A stretch of DNA of 64,000 bases from JAFDZW01 sp035632315 (GCA_035632315.1 DASQGZ010000010.1:45720-109719), one strand, 5' to 3'; positions 34,779 through 44,056 are shown, numbered from the stretch's first letter. Numbers and translations are program-made. The notes: generated by a model from the letters alone, not told the origin.

Positions 34779-35558
34779 ATGAGAATTCAATTAGACGACC
34801 TTTTAGCGGCCGGTGCACATTTCGGCCATCTGACCCGCCGTTGGAATCCGAAGATGAAGCCATATATCTTCATGGAACGCAACGGTATCCACATTATCGA
34901 TCTCAATAAGACACAGCAGCTTGCTGAGGAAGCCCTGGCAACTGCCGAGAAGCTTGCTGCAGAAGGAAAGCGTTTCCTGTTCGTTGCGACAAAAAAGCAG
35001 CTCCGCCAAGCTGTCAAGGACGAAGCCATCCGATGCGGACAGTATTTTGCGGTTGACCGCTGGCCCGGTGGAATGCTGACTAATTTTACGACCATTCGCA
35101 AATCCATCAAGCGTTTGCAGCAACTCGATAAAATGGAAGAGGATGGCTCGATCGAGAATTACACAAAGAAAGAGCAGCTCCTGTTTTCGCGCGAGAAAAT
35201 AAAGCTAACGGCAACGCTCGGCGGTATTGCCGACATGCGCGGGCTTCCGGGTGCGATGATCATCATCGACATTAAGAAGGAGCATATTGCTGTTAAAGAA
35301 GCGCGCACGCTCGGTATTCCGATCTTTGCGCTTGTCGATACGAACGTCGATCCGGACCTTGCAGATTTTCCGATACCGGCCAATGACGATGCGCTTCGCT
35401 CGGTACAGCTCTTCGTTCACGCATTCGCCGATGCGATCACAATAGGCCGTGCTGCCGCGAAAGCCAAAAAGCTTGACGATTCGGCTTCGAAAGAGTTAGC
35501 GATGAAAGAAAACGACATCGAGGAGACCGAAGAGGTTACAGAAACAGTCGCGGCGTAA
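34779..35558 (+). CDS. rpsB: 30S ribosomal protein S2
   Basis: 259 residues. DLLAAGAHFGHLTRRWNPKM at the N terminus, the FVATKKQLRQAV segment, RWPGGMLTNFTTI, and DTNVDPDLADFPIPANDDA near 190. S2 is a late-binding small-subunit protein that recruits S1. An acidic C-terminal tail (ENDIEETEEVTE) extends about 20 residues past the usual end. Separated from tsf by a terminator. Confidence 0.97.
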   Translation: MRIQLDDLLAAGAHFGHLTRRWNPKMKPYIFMERNGIHIIDLNKTQQLAEEALATAEKLAAEGKRFLFVATKKQLRQAVKDEAIRCGQYFAVDRWPGGMLTNFTTIRKSIKRLQQLDKMEEDGSIENYTKKEQLLFSREKIKLTATLGGIADMRGLPGAMIIIDIKKEHIAVKEARTLGIPIFALVDTNVDPDLADFPIPANDDALRSVQLFVHAFADAITIGRAAAKAKKLDDSASKELAMKENDIEETEEVTETVAA

Positions 35559-35585
35559 ACCCGTACACATTGATTCTTACAGATG

Positions 35586-35619
35586 ACGGCGAGCCTCGAA
35601 ATGATCGCTCGCCGTTTTT
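35586..35619 (+). terminator. terminator between rpsB and tsf
   Basis: ACGGCGAGC and GCTCGCCGT form a 9-bp perfect stem followed by TTTTT. It is placed as an attenuator between two genes that are normally co-transcribed. Confidence 0.85.
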
Positions 35620-35656
35620 AATTACAAAAAAAGTTTAATAAATCGAAAGTAGAATT

Positions 35657-36538
35657 ATGGCCATCAGTGCAGAATTAGTAAAGAAATTACGTGACCGTAC
35701 CGGTGCCGGAATGGCGGATTGCAAAAAGGCGCTCGAAGAAGCAAACGGTAACGAAGAGCAAGCGATCGAGATCCTTCGCAAGAAGGGCGCTGCGAGCGCT
35801 GCAAAGCGGGCAGACCGCGTTGCCAAAGAAGGCGTGATCGTCGTCGCTGTTTCTGACGACAAACATAAAGCCGTTATTGCCGAAGTGAACTCCGAAACGG
35901 ATTTCGTCGCCCGCAACGAATCGTTTGTTGAGTTTGCGCAAGACGTTGCTGATTCGGCTCTGAAGGCAAGCCCGAACTCGCACGAAGAATTTTTACTGTC
36001 AAAACTTTCGTCCGGAATTACCATTTCCGAAGGCGTCGGAGAGCAGACGGGACGAATTGGCGAGAAGATCGAAGCCCGCCGTTTTGAACTTGTCGATTCC
36101 GGCAGCGGCGTTATTGCCAGCTACATTCACCCCGGCTCGAAGCTTGGTGTGCTTGTCGCACTGAAAGGCATTGATCCAAGCAAAGGCGCTTCACTCGGAC
36201 GAGACATTGCGATGCAGGTTGCGGCAATGAATCCGCTTGCGCTTAGCCGCAAAGATGTCGATGCCTCGACCGTCACCAAAGAGATGGATATTTTCCGCAC
36301 CCAGCTCAAGAACGAAGGCAAGAAAGAAGAGATCGTCGAGCGCATCTTAGGCGGGAAGATGGATAAGTTCTATCAGGATAACGTCCTGCTCGAACAGAGC
36401 TTCATCAAAGATGCTTCGAAAACCATTACCGATCTTCTCAAAGAAGCGGGCAATGGAGTCGAAGTGACCGGTTTTGTTCGGATGCAGCTTGGTGAAGGAC
36501 ATCACCATCACGCTGAAGCCGAAGCACAGGCGGCATAA
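35657..36538 (+). CDS. tsf: elongation factor Ts
   Basis: 293 residues. The N-terminal UBA-like domain has VKKLRDRTGAGMADCKKAL, and the core has the SETDFVARNESFVEFA motif that contacts EF-Tu. EF-Ts exchanges GDP for GTP on EF-Tu. The C terminus has a natural run of four His (GHHHH) followed by an Ala/Glu tail, a lineage peculiarity that could bind metal in vitro. ATG 35657, with a short A-rich leader after the rpsB-tsf terminator. Confidence 0.97.
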   Translation: MAISAELVKKLRDRTGAGMADCKKALEEANGNEEQAIEILRKKGAASAAKRADRVAKEGVIVVAVSDDKHKAVIAEVNSETDFVARNESFVEFAQDVADSALKASPNSHEEFLLSKLSSGITISEGVGEQTGRIGEKIEARRFELVDSGSGVIASYIHPGSKLGVLVALKGIDPSKGASLGRDIAMQVAAMNPLALSRKDVDASTVTKEMDIFRTQLKNEGKKEEIVERILGGKMDKFYQDNVLLEQSFIKDASKTITDLLKEAGNGVEVTGFVRMQLGEGHHHHAEAEAQAA

Positions 36539-36560
36539 GAAAAGCTGTAACATTACACAT

Positions 36561-36593
36561 AGAGCATAGGTGGTTCGCCTATGCTCTTTTTTT
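36561..36593 (+). terminator. terminator after tsf
   Basis: AGAGCATAGG and CCTATGCTCT form a perfect 10-bp stem around TGGTTCG, followed by a T run. Confidence 0.9.
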
Positions 36594-36622
36594 ATGTTCT
36601 ATGCTGTCTGCTTAAAATGACG

Positions 36623-36630
36623 TATTTTTG
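36623..36630 (+). promoter_or_regulatory. -7 promoter box for pyrH-frr
   Basis: TATTTTTG fits TAnnTTTG and lies between the tsf terminator and ATG 36660. No TTG at the expected -33 distance, so a moderate call. Confidence 0.45.
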
Positions 36631-36659
36631 CACAACATTCGTGTTGTGAACAACCATAT

Positions 36660-37379
36660 ATGCCGCAAACACCGAAATATAAACGCATCCTGCTCAAGCT
36701 CTCGGGCGAGTCGCTGCTTGGCGACCGCGAATTCGGGATCGATCCTGCCGTGGTCTCACAATTCTCCGATGAAATTCTTGCGGTGCATAATCTCGGCGTT
36801 CAGGTTGCGATCGTCGTTGGCGGCGGCAATATCTATCGCGGCGTCGAGGACAGTGTGGACGGTGTGCAGAAAGTCCAGGGCGATTATATGGGAATGCTGG
36901 CGACGATGATCAATGCTCTTGCCTTGCAAAATACGCTCGAAGCGAAAGGAGTTTATACGCGTCTTATCTCTGCGATCTCAATGACGCAGATCGCCGAGCC
37001 GTTCATCAGACGCAGAGCAATTCGGCATCTGGAGAAAGGAAGAATCGTCATTTTTGGATCGGGCACCGGAAATCCGTATTTTACGACCGACACGGCAGCA
37101 GCGCTGCGAGCTTCGGAGATCGATGCAGACGTTGTACTCAAAGGTACGCGCGTCAATGGCATTTACGATGCTGACCCCGAGAAGAACCCGAATGCCCATC
37201 TGATCTCGCAGATCACCTATGCCGATATGCTCAAGAAAGACCTGAGAGTAATGGATATGACGGCGATCACGCTCGCCCAAGAAAACAAGCTCCCCATCAT
37301 CGTTTTTAATATGAACGAGCACGGAAATCTTATCCGGGTACTGACCGAGGACGGAGTTGGCTCGAAAGTTGTTATGTGA
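36660..37379 (+). CDS. pyrH: UMP kinase
   Basis: 239 residues. Amino-acid-kinase fold: RILLKLSGESLLG at the N terminus, VAIVVGGGNIYRG, GDYMGMLATMINALALQ, and FGSGTGNPYFTTDTAAALRA with the phosphate-binding GTG-NP, then VLKGTRVNGIYDADP. It phosphorylates UMP to UDP for nucleotide and cell-wall precursor synthesis. Followed by frr with a 15-bp gap; the order rpsB-tsf-pyrH-frr is the common bacterial one. Confidence 0.97.
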   Translation: MPQTPKYKRILLKLSGESLLGDREFGIDPAVVSQFSDEILAVHNLGVQVAIVVGGGNIYRGVEDSVDGVQKVQGDYMGMLATMINALALQNTLEAKGVYTRLISAISMTQIAEPFIRRRAIRHLEKGRIVIFGSGTGNPYFTTDTAAALRASEIDADVVLKGTRVNGIYDADPEKNPNAHLISQITYADMLKKDLRVMDMTAITLAQENKLPIIVFNMNEHGNLIRVLTEDGVGSKVVM

Positions 37380-37394
37380 TCTTTCCGAATAGTT

Positions 37395-37958
37395 ATGAAT
37401 ACGATAAAAGAAATTCTTTCCGATTGCGACCACCGAATGTCAAAGGCGGTCGAGAGCTGCATCCATGAAATGTCGAAGCTGCGCACCGGGCGCGCATCAA
37501 CCGCGTTGCTTGATGCAGTACGAGTCGATGCTTATGGTACACCAATGGCGCTAAATCAGGTGGCAAATGTTACAGTACCCGATGCGCATACGATCAATAT
37601 CCAGGCATGGGATAAAGGCTTGATGGGTTCAATTGAAAAAGCGATCCTTGCTGCGAATCTTGGACTCAACCCGTCGAACGACGGCAATCTCATCCGTGTA
37701 CCGATGCCGAAGCTGACCGAAGAGCATCGCAAAGAGCTTGTCAAACTCGTCAAGAAACTCGGCGAGGAATCGAAAGTTTCGATCCGTAACGTCCGTCGCG
37801 ATTCGATGGAGCACTTGAAGAAAGCCGAGAAAGCCGAACATTTCTCAGAAGACGAGCGCAAGCGCGGTGAGGATGAAGTTCAAAAAAGAACCGATGGCAA
37901 AGTCAAGGAGATCGATGCCCTCGTCGCCGCCAAGGAAAAAGACGTCATGGCGGTGTGA
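37395..37958 (+). CDS. frr: ribosome recycling factor
   Basis: 187 residues. Family segments: LRTGRASTALLDAVRVDAYG, ALNQVANVTVPDAHTINIQAWDK, and NLIRVPMPKLTEEHRKELVKLVKK, ending EIDALVAAKEKDVMAV. It splits post-termination ribosomes together with EF-G. It is in one unit with pyrH. Confidence 0.97.
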   Translation: MNTIKEILSDCDHRMSKAVESCIHEMSKLRTGRASTALLDAVRVDAYGTPMALNQVANVTVPDAHTINIQAWDKGLMGSIEKAILAANLGLNPSNDGNLIRVPMPKLTEEHRKELVKLVKKLGEESKVSIRNVRRDSMEHLKKAEKAEHFSEDERKRGEDEVQKRTDGKVKEIDALVAAKEKDVMAV

Positions 37959-38023
37959 GAATTTATATTTGTGAGCAGGCGTTAGCCTGTACACGTTTTT
38001 TTTTACCATTCAAATCAAGACCT

Positions 38024-38470
38024 ATGCGTAAACTGATGACACTTGTGTTAGCGCTTGTTTTTACGTGCGCGATGATCGTCCCATCCGGCGGGGCATATTC
38101 CAAGCCGGCCAATGATAAAGATAAGACTTCGAAGACCAGTAAGTCTTCGGATAAAGACAAAAAAGGCGATAAGAACAAAGACAAGTCCACCAAAGGAAAA
38201 GATAAAGCTGATAAAGCCGGCAAAGATAAAGCGAAGGACAAAGGGAAAACTAAAGCCGACAAAGGCAGCAAAGATAAATCCAAAGACAAGAGCAAAGATA
38301 AAGGCAAAGACAAAGGCGGCAAGTCAGACAAGGCCAGCAAAGGACCTGACAAAGGAGATAAAGTTGACAGTAAGTCAAAAGGCCCGAACGGAGAGAAAGT
38401 ATATACCGGACCAAAAGGCGGCAAGTACTACATGAATAAGAGCGGTAACAAGACCTATATTAAGCAATAA
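38024..38470 (+). CDS. secreted Lys/Asp-rich low-complexity protein with PBCV-type basic adaptor motif
   Basis: 148 residues from ATG 38024. A signal peptide (MRKLMTLVLALVFTCAMIV, then a Ser-Gly-Gly-Ala region) leads to about 85 residues built almost only of Lys, Asp, Gly and Ser in KDK, KGK and DKSK units, highly basic and likely disordered. The last 30 residues, GEKVYTGPKGGKYYMNKSGNKTY, match the short PBCV-specific basic adaptor motif (Y-TGP-GGKYY). Known members occur as C-terminal or linker repeats in viral and bacterial surface proteins, with unclear role. It follows frr after a short spacer with a T tract and ends at a bidirectional terminator. Binding of an acidic polymer (DNA, teichoic-type or polysaccharide) is a guess. 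Confidence 0.75.
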   Translation: MRKLMTLVLALVFTCAMIVPSGGAYSKPANDKDKTSKTSKSSDKDKKGDKNKDKSTKGKDKADKAGKDKAKDKGKTKADKGSKDKSKDKSKDKGKDKGGKSDKASKGPDKGDKVDSKSKGPNGEKVYTGPKGGKYYMNKSGNKTYIKQ

Positions 38471-38491
38471 GATGAAGTTATCTGTTTAATA

Positions 38492-38526
38492 AAAAAAACC
38501 GCGGAAATTTTCCGCGGTTTTTTTTA
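38492..38526. terminator. bidirectional terminator between convergent genes
   Basis: Eight A, then ACCGCGGAAA-TTTTCCGCGGT, then eight T: works for the Lys-rich gene on plus and clpC on minus. Confidence 0.93.
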
Positions 38527-38543
38527 TTCCTCTAAGTGTAATA

Positions 38544-41129
38544 TTATTTCTGTTCTTCGCCGACAGTGTCAGGGCTTTCCCCTTCATGTTCGATGTCTTC
38601 GGCATGGCTGATCCCGGCTTCCTTCATCACATCTTCGATCGTTGTCGGATGCGTCGTGATCGTTGTTGCGCCGCCGGTGGCATGATCGATGTGGAAGAGC
38701 AGTTCTGCGCCGTTGGCAGCAACATCGACTTTTACGGTTGAGCCTTCTTTGACAGAGCCTTTCAATATTTCTTCAGCGATCGGATCTTCGATGTATTTCT
38801 GCATTGCACGTCGAAGCGGCCGAGCCCCATATTGCTTGTCATAACCTTTCTCGGCGACGTAATCGAGCGCCGTGGGCGTCAGTTCGACGCTGACACCCAT
38901 TTGCCGTACACGGCCGAGCAGTTTTGCAAGCGAGATCTGAATGATCTGCACAATGTCTTCTTTCGTGAGCGCGCGGAAGACGATCGTCTCGTCAACGCGA
39001 TTCAAGAATTCTGGATTAAAGAGCCGCTTGAGCGATTCGTCGATCTGCTCTTTCATTCTTCCGTGTTCGTCTGCGCTCGACGATTCGCCAAAGCCGATGC
39101 GCGGCTGTTTCTTGATGTCACGCGAGCCGACGTTCGACGTCATAATGATGATCGTGTTTTTGAAGTCAACTTTACGGCCGAGCGAGTCGGTGAGTTGACC
39201 GTCGTCAAGCACTTGCAGCAAAATATTAAAGACATCCGGATGCGCTTTCTCGATCTCGTCAAGCAGCACAACCGAATATGGTTTGCGGCGAACCTTCTCG
39301 GTCAGTTGTCCGCCTTCTTCATAACCAACGTATCCCGGAGGGGCGCCGACAAGGCGAGAGACAGAAAACTTCTCCATATACTCCGACATATCGACGCGGA
39401 TGAGCGCATCGTCGCTGTCAAATAGATAGCGAGCCAATGCTTTTGCAAGCTCTGTCTTTCCGACGCCGGTCGGTCCTAAAAAGATGAAGCTTCCGATCGG
39501 GCGTGACGGATCTTTGAGTCCTGCGCGAGTACGGCGAATGGCTTTCGAGAGTTTTTCGATCGCTTCGTCCTGACCGATGACAACGCCCCGAAGGACATCG
39601 TGCATTTTCAGTAGCTTCTGGCTTTCGCTCTCGGCAACTTTATTCACCGGAATGCCCGTCATCATAGCAATGACGTCAGCAATGTCGTCTTCGGAAACTT
39701 CATAGACCTGCGAGCCGAGTTCAGCTTCCCATTTTAAGAGCGCATTTTCGAGATCTTGCTGATGCTTTTTCTCAAGGTCGCGAAGTTTCGCTGCCTCTTC
39801 GAAGTTCTGTGTCTTGACCACAAGGTTCTTTTGAACTTTCACGTCTTCGATCTGGCGTTCAAGTTCTTCGACTTCCTTCGGAGCGTGTACGTTTGCAAGG
39901 TGTACACGGGAGCCGGCTTCATCCATTACATCGATCGCTTTATCCGGAAGGAAGCGGTCGGTAATGTAGCGGTCGGATAACCGGACGGCAGAGTCGATCG
40001 CCTTTGCCGAGTAATGCACCTGGTGATGCGCTTCGTATTTCGTGGCGATATTCTGTAAGATCTGAATCGTTTCATCAACGGTCGGCGGATCAACAATGAT
40101 CTTTTGGAATCGGCGGTCGAGTGCACCGTCTTTTTCAATGAATTGTCGGTATTCATCGAGCGTCGTTGCGCCGATGCACTGGATGTCGCCGCGGGCAAGG
40201 GCGGGTTTAAACATATTTGACGCATCGAGCGAACCCGAAGCGCCGCCGGCGCCAACGATCGTATGTAACTCGTCAATAAACAAAATGACGTCTTTCGCTT
40301 TTTCAAGCTCGTTCATCACCGCTTTCATTCGTTCTTCGAATTGTCCGCGATATTTTGTGCCTGCTACCAATGCGGCGAGGTCGAGCGTGACGACGCGCTT
40401 ATCGAAAAGGACACGGGGGACTTTTTTCTGAACAATGCGAAGCGCCAAACCTTCGGCGATCGCTGTTTTGCCAACGCCCGGTTCGCCAATGAGAACCGGA
40501 TTATTTTTCTTGCGGCGTGAAAGGATCTGAGCGACGCGCTCGATCTCTTTCTCGCGGCCGATGATCGGATCGAGTTTGTCCTCGGCACCAAGCTTCGTCA
40601 GGTCGCGGCCGAAGTTATCGAGTACGGGCGTTTTTGTGCGTTCGGGTTTCTTCTCCTGCGATTGCTGTTTCGGAGTCGAGCTCGCACGGCCTGAAATGAT
40701 ATTATCGAGTTCGGCACGAACCGAATCGTAGGTACAATTAAATTGATTGAGAATTTGAGCGGCGATATTATCTTCGTCGCGCAGCAATGACAGCAATAAG
40801 TGCTCTGTCCCGATCACCTCGCTCTTATAGAGCTTTGCTTCGAGATATGTGATCTTCAGCACCTTCTCTGCCTGCTTTGTCAGCGGAATATTGCCGATCG
40901 TCAGCGTTGCGCCGCCGGAGCGGACAGTGTCCTCGACCGCCTTTTTGATCTTGTAGAGATCAACTCCGAGATTACGGAGTATCTTGACCGCAATGCCTTC
41001 GCCTTCACGGATGATGCCGAGCAGCAGATGCTCGGTACCGATATAATCATGCCCCAGACGGATCGCTTCTTCCCGAGAAAGACGGATCACGTCCTGAACC
41101 CTATTCGAAAAATTTCCTTCTTGCGCCAT
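38544..41129 (-). CDS. clpC: ClpC-type AAA+ protease ATPase
   Basis: 861 residues. N-terminal Clp repeat domain (1-150) for adaptor and substrate binding; first AAA+ module with GEPGVGKT (215-222); a UVR-type coiled-coil middle domain (about 425-475); second module with GPTGVGKTELAKALARYLF near residue 550. The C-terminal tail is acidic. It unfolds substrates for the ClpP peptidase and in some bacteria regulates stress responses. clpP is not in the window. Convergent with the Lys-rich gene and divergent from the metalloprotease at 41226. Confidence 0.96.
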   Translation of the reverse strand: MAQEGNFSNRVQDVIRLSREEAIRLGHDYIGTEHLLLGIIREGEGIAVKILRNLGVDLYKIKKAVEDTVRSGGATLTIGNIPLTKQAEKVLKITYLEAKLYKSEVIGTEHLLLSLLRDEDNIAAQILNQFNCTYDSVRAELDNIISGRASSTPKQQSQEKKPERTKTPVLDNFGRDLTKLGAEDKLDPIIGREKEIERVAQILSRRKKNNPVLIGEPGVGKTAIAEGLALRIVQKKVPRVLFDKRVVTLDLAALVAGTKYRGQFEERMKAVMNELEKAKDVILFIDELHTIVGAGGASGSLDASNMFKPALARGDIQCIGATTLDEYRQFIEKDGALDRRFQKIIVDPPTVDETIQILQNIATKYEAHHQVHYSAKAIDSAVRLSDRYITDRFLPDKAIDVMDEAGSRVHLANVHAPKEVEELERQIEDVKVQKNLVVKTQNFEEAAKLRDLEKKHQQDLENALLKWEAELGSQVYEVSEDDIADVIAMMTGIPVNKVAESESQKLLKMHDVLRGVVIGQDEAIEKLSKAIRRTRAGLKDPSRPIGSFIFLGPTGVGKTELAKALARYLFDSDDALIRVDMSEYMEKFSVSRLVGAPPGYVGYEEGGQLTEKVRRKPYSVVLLDEIEKAHPDVFNILLQVLDDGQLTDSLGRKVDFKNTIIIMTSNVGSRDIKKQPRIGFGESSSADEHGRMKEQIDESLKRLFNPEFLNRVDETIVFRALTKEDIVQIIQISLAKLLGRVRQMGVSVELTPTALDYVAEKGYDKQYGARPLRRAMQKYIEDPIAEEILKGSVKEGSTVKVDVAANGAELLFHIDHATGGATTITTHPTTIEDVMKEAGISHAEDIEHEGESPDTVGEEQK

Positions 41130-41225
41130 GATCGTAGCTTAAAAATTTACCCTATTCTTATAAGACGAAAATCGCAGTAGTGTTGTTTCAAAACCGACTA
41201 TGACTTTCGATTCATCATTTTTACT

Positions 41226-42800
41226 ATGTATTCTAACATAGTGGAGTTTCACAGGGTTCGTTTTGTAAAATCTCTCGCCCGAGCTGCGACGTTTATTTCG
41301 TTCCTCTGGTTCGCTTTACCCGTATGTACTTATGCGCAGGCAGGATTCGATTCGTGGCTTGCACAAATTAACAATCGGACGAAATACGGTCATTGCGCGA
41401 CTGAAGCCGCATTCGAGATAGCAACCGAGCGACAGAAAACCGGTATTTCAAATATTCAAGTTATTTTTCCGACACTTCAGGATTCCATCACTTCGCCAAG
41501 CGGGAGATTCAAGGTTTATTTTGACCTAAACGGCGCGAATGCTACCAACCCGAACTACGCAGCGTACGTAGCTCATATCGCCGATACGACATATCTGCTC
41601 GAAATTGATACCCTCGGTTACCCGAAGCCGCCTTATGCGTTCTCCGATTCGACGTGGCATATTTATCTTGTCGCGATGAACGGGGGCAAATACGGATTTA
41701 CCGCTCCGGCTGAGGATAATTCGTTCGGTTTGTCGCCGACAGGGTTGCAAAAATATCGTGCATTCATCACGATGGATAATAGTTTTTCTGCATCCACATA
41801 CCCCACGCACGGTCTTGATGCCGCCCGCATTACCGTCTTTCACGAGTTTCATCACATTATCCAATTCGGAGATTATGGGTATGGGCAGTTGACCCATGAT
41901 GTTAATTTCCGCGAGATGACGAGCGTCTGGATGGAAATGAGAAGTTCTCCGTGGATAACTGATTATCAACAGTACCTGCCTGCATATTTTGCACACCTAT
42001 CGCAGTCATTTATGCTTGCAGATGCGCAAGGGTATGGGCAGTGCATTTGGATGAAATTCAATGCTACGGTATTTCAAGATAGCATTGTCAAACAATTTTG
42101 GACATGGTATTCGAATATCAATGCGAATTATTTGCTTGCGTTTGATTCTGTACTCGCAGCTTATAATAGCAGTTTCTGTGAGCAATACCGATCATTTGGC
42201 GCCGGGTTATTAAATCTGAGAACGATATATTTTGATTCACCCGACCTTCCTGTAGGTAAATATTCTCTCGATTCTTTGAAGGTCTATCCTGTTTCTGCAG
42301 ATACTTCGATGATCATGGATCCGGCGTCGTTAATATTGTTACTCCATTATCCTCCTCCAAACTCCGGGAAAGCATTTGTGATCGCTCGCAATACGGATTT
42401 CTCTGTCATCCCGACGTTGAATGTCCATTATAATAATGCATATTCCTGGACAAGCGATCATACTGAGGCATATTGCGGCGGAGCACTTGATCTTCCGAGC
42501 ACGAACGTATCCGTCTATCCACAGCCGTTTGTGTATTCACCCGGTCTCGGGGCATCAGCTAATATATACTCATCTAACTCGATCAATAAACCGATTTCCT
42601 GTATCTTAAGAATTTTTGATCTGAACAATTCGCTTATCAGGCATATTGAGACTCCGCCGAACGCATACGGCGGTAACTGGTTCGTCAGTTGGGACGGGCT
42701 TGATGATGTCGGCAGCGGAGTACCGAGCGGCATCTATTATTATGATTTGCTGACCGATGGCGTTAAAACGCAAGGCAAGATCGCTGTTATACGCAAATAA
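41226..42800 (+). CDS. secreted putative metalloprotease (MXAN_6640-like) with FlgD-like C-terminal domain
   Basis: 524 residues. The start is uncertain: ATG 41226 lies inside a 7-bp hairpin (ACTATGT / ACATAGT). Signal peptide around LARAATFISFLWFALPVCTYAQ. The zinc motif FHEFHHIIQFG (near residue 205) is the H-E-x-x-H type typical of MXAN_6640-family proteins; a Glu (EMTSVWMEM) 20 residues later may be the third ligand. The last 90 residues (VYPQPFVYSP ... GGNWFVSWDGLDDVG-GVPSGIYYY) form a FlgD-like domain used as a T9SS sorting signal. It is probably cell-surface or secreted. Confidence 0.78.
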   Translation: MYSNIVEFHRVRFVKSLARAATFISFLWFALPVCTYAQAGFDSWLAQINNRTKYGHCATEAAFEIATERQKTGISNIQVIFPTLQDSITSPSGRFKVYFDLNGANATNPNYAAYVAHIADTTYLLEIDTLGYPKPPYAFSDSTWHIYLVAMNGGKYGFTAPAEDNSFGLSPTGLQKYRAFITMDNSFSASTYPTHGLDAARITVFHEFHHIIQFGDYGYGQLTHDVNFREMTSVWMEMRSSPWITDYQQYLPAYFAHLSQSFMLADAQGYGQCIWMKFNATVFQDSIVKQFWTWYSNINANYLLAFDSVLAAYNSSFCEQYRSFGAGLLNLRTIYFDSPDLPVGKYSLDSLKVYPVSADTSMIMDPASLILLLHYPPPNSGKAFVIARNTDFSVIPTLNVHYNNAYSWTSDHTEAYCGGALDLPSTNVSVYPQPFVYSPGLGASANIYSSNSINKPISCILRIFDLNNSLIRHIETPPNAYGGNWFVSWDGLDDVGSGVPSGIYYYDLLTDGVKTQGKIAVIRK

Positions 42801-42809
42801 CCCCTGTTT

Positions 42810-42845
42810 TAGAGCCTATTTTAGGCATTCGGAAGCCTTTTTCAG
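42810..42845 (+). terminator. weak terminator with alternative pairing upstream of efp
   Basis: AGGC (42823) can pair with the downstream GCCT before TTTTT or with the upstream GCCT (42814), giving mutually exclusive stems. Possibly a simple terminator after 42800; an attenuator is a less certain reading. Confidence 0.4.
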
Positions 42846-42926
42846 AGCTGTGGTGTTATACGAGGCTCAATAGTTCGGGAGACAGTTTTTCTCTCATTAT
42901 TCAACTGATATCTTATATTCGTATCT

Positions 42927-43499
42927 ATGGCTTCGACCAATGATTTTCGTGTCGGTACAGTACTTCGGTGGGACGGCGGCGAGCTTTTCCGTATCGAGGA
43001 ATACGAGCATCGTACACCGGGCAACCTTCGCGCATTTGTACAGGCAAGAATGCGCTCGCTGCGCAGCGGCAATCTAAAAGAGGTTCGCTTTCGCTCAGGC
43101 GAAGAAGTCGAGATCGTTCGGATGGAGAAAAAACCGTACCAGTTCTTATATAAAGATGGCGACGATTTCGTCTTTATGGATAACGAAACCTACGAACAGG
43201 TGACTGTTCAGCCGGTGAAGGTCGGCGATGCAGCGTTATTCATCAAAGAGTCGGATACCGTCGATATTCTCTTTTCGGAAGACGGAGAAGTCATTTCTCT
43301 TGAGGTTGCACCTGCGGTTGTACTGAAGATCGTCGAGACGGATCCGGGTATGCGCGGAGATACCGCCACCGGAGGCACGAAGCCCGCAAAGCTTGAGACT
43401 GGGGCAGTGGTGAACGTTCCGCTCTTCTTGAATGAAGGCGAGTTGGTAAAAGTCGATACACGGACAGGGCAATACCTCGAACGTGTAAAAGCGAAATAA
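42927..43499 (+). CDS. efp: elongation factor P
   Basis: 190 residues. Three beta-barrel domains: KOW-like N domain, FMDNETYEQVTV central segment, and the C-terminal PGMRGDTATGGTKPAKLETGAVVNVPLF signature. EF-P relieves ribosome stalling at polyproline. The loop that carries the modified Lys34 in E. coli (VKPGKGQ) reads RTPGNLR here, so Asn33 is at the tip, neither Lys nor Arg. A TATATTCG box (42912-42919) resembles the -7 element. It heads a run efp, accB, accC, gcvH. Confidence 0.96.
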   Translation: MASTNDFRVGTVLRWDGGELFRIEEYEHRTPGNLRAFVQARMRSLRSGNLKEVRFRSGEEVEIVRMEKKPYQFLYKDGDDFVFMDNETYEQVTVQPVKVGDAALFIKESDTVDILFSEDGEVISLEVAPAVVLKIVETDPGMRGDTATGGTKPAKLETGAVVNVPLFLNEGELVKVDTRTGQYLERVKAK

Positions 43500-43594
43500 A
43501 TATTTTAGGATGATGAATCTTGAGTATTAAATTTTGAATATACGTTCATTCAAAGTTCAATATTCATAGCTCAAAATTCCACACAGAATAGCCT

Positions 43595-44056
43595 ATGGAT
43601 CTAAGTTACTTGGAAAAAATTTTGCGGCTCTTTGACGAGAGTACGCTGACAGAACTCGAGATCGAAGAAGAAGGCACGCAGATTCGCTTCTCTCGCCGCA
43701 ATGATCAGCCTGCAGCAATTGGATATGCGCCGCCGATGCAGTATGCTCCTGCCCAGATGGCTGCCCCGGTTTCAGCTGCCGCGCCGTCAGCCACCGCGCC
43801 TGCTGTGGCGTCGAATCAGCATGAGATAAAATCGCCGATCGTCGGCACGATGTACCGCGCTCCGTCGCCCGATGCCGATCCATACATTCAGGTCGGCCAG
43901 CATATCGAAGCAGGGCAGACGATCTGTATTGTCGAGGCGATGAAGTTGATGAACGAGATCGAGAGCGATGTAACCGGGAAAGTCGTGAAGATCTTAGTCG
44001 AGAACGGACAACCGGTCGAGTACGGCCAGCCTATTGCGATCATCGAAAAGGACTAA
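43595..44056 (+). CDS. accB: acetyl-CoA carboxylase biotin carboxyl carrier protein
   Basis: 153 residues. N-terminal helical/strand segment, an Ala/Pro-rich flexible linker (residues about 43-73), and the biotinyl domain with EAMKLMNEIES; Lys117 receives biotin. It carries CO2 from biotin carboxylase to the carboxyltransferase in fatty-acid synthesis. Followed by accC in the usual order. Confidence 0.96.
   Translation: MDLSYLEKILRLFDESTLTELEIEEEGTQIRFSRRNDQPAAIGYAPPMQYAPAQMAAPVSAAAPSATAPAVASNQHEIKSPIVGTMYRAPSPDADPYIQVGQHIEAGQTICIVEAMKLMNEIESDVTGKVVKILVENGQPVEYGQPIAIIEKD

Noticed and set aside
36490..36530. Run of four His near the end of EF-Ts as a cloning tag
   Set aside because: It lies before the natural C terminus in natural sequence context and is followed by an Ala/Glu tail; it is simply part of the protein.
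38112..38350. Repeated AAAGATAAAG-type units resembling a repeat array
   Set aside because: They are in frame, encode Lys/Asp repeats of a secreted protein, and lack constant-length spacers, so this is not CRISPR.
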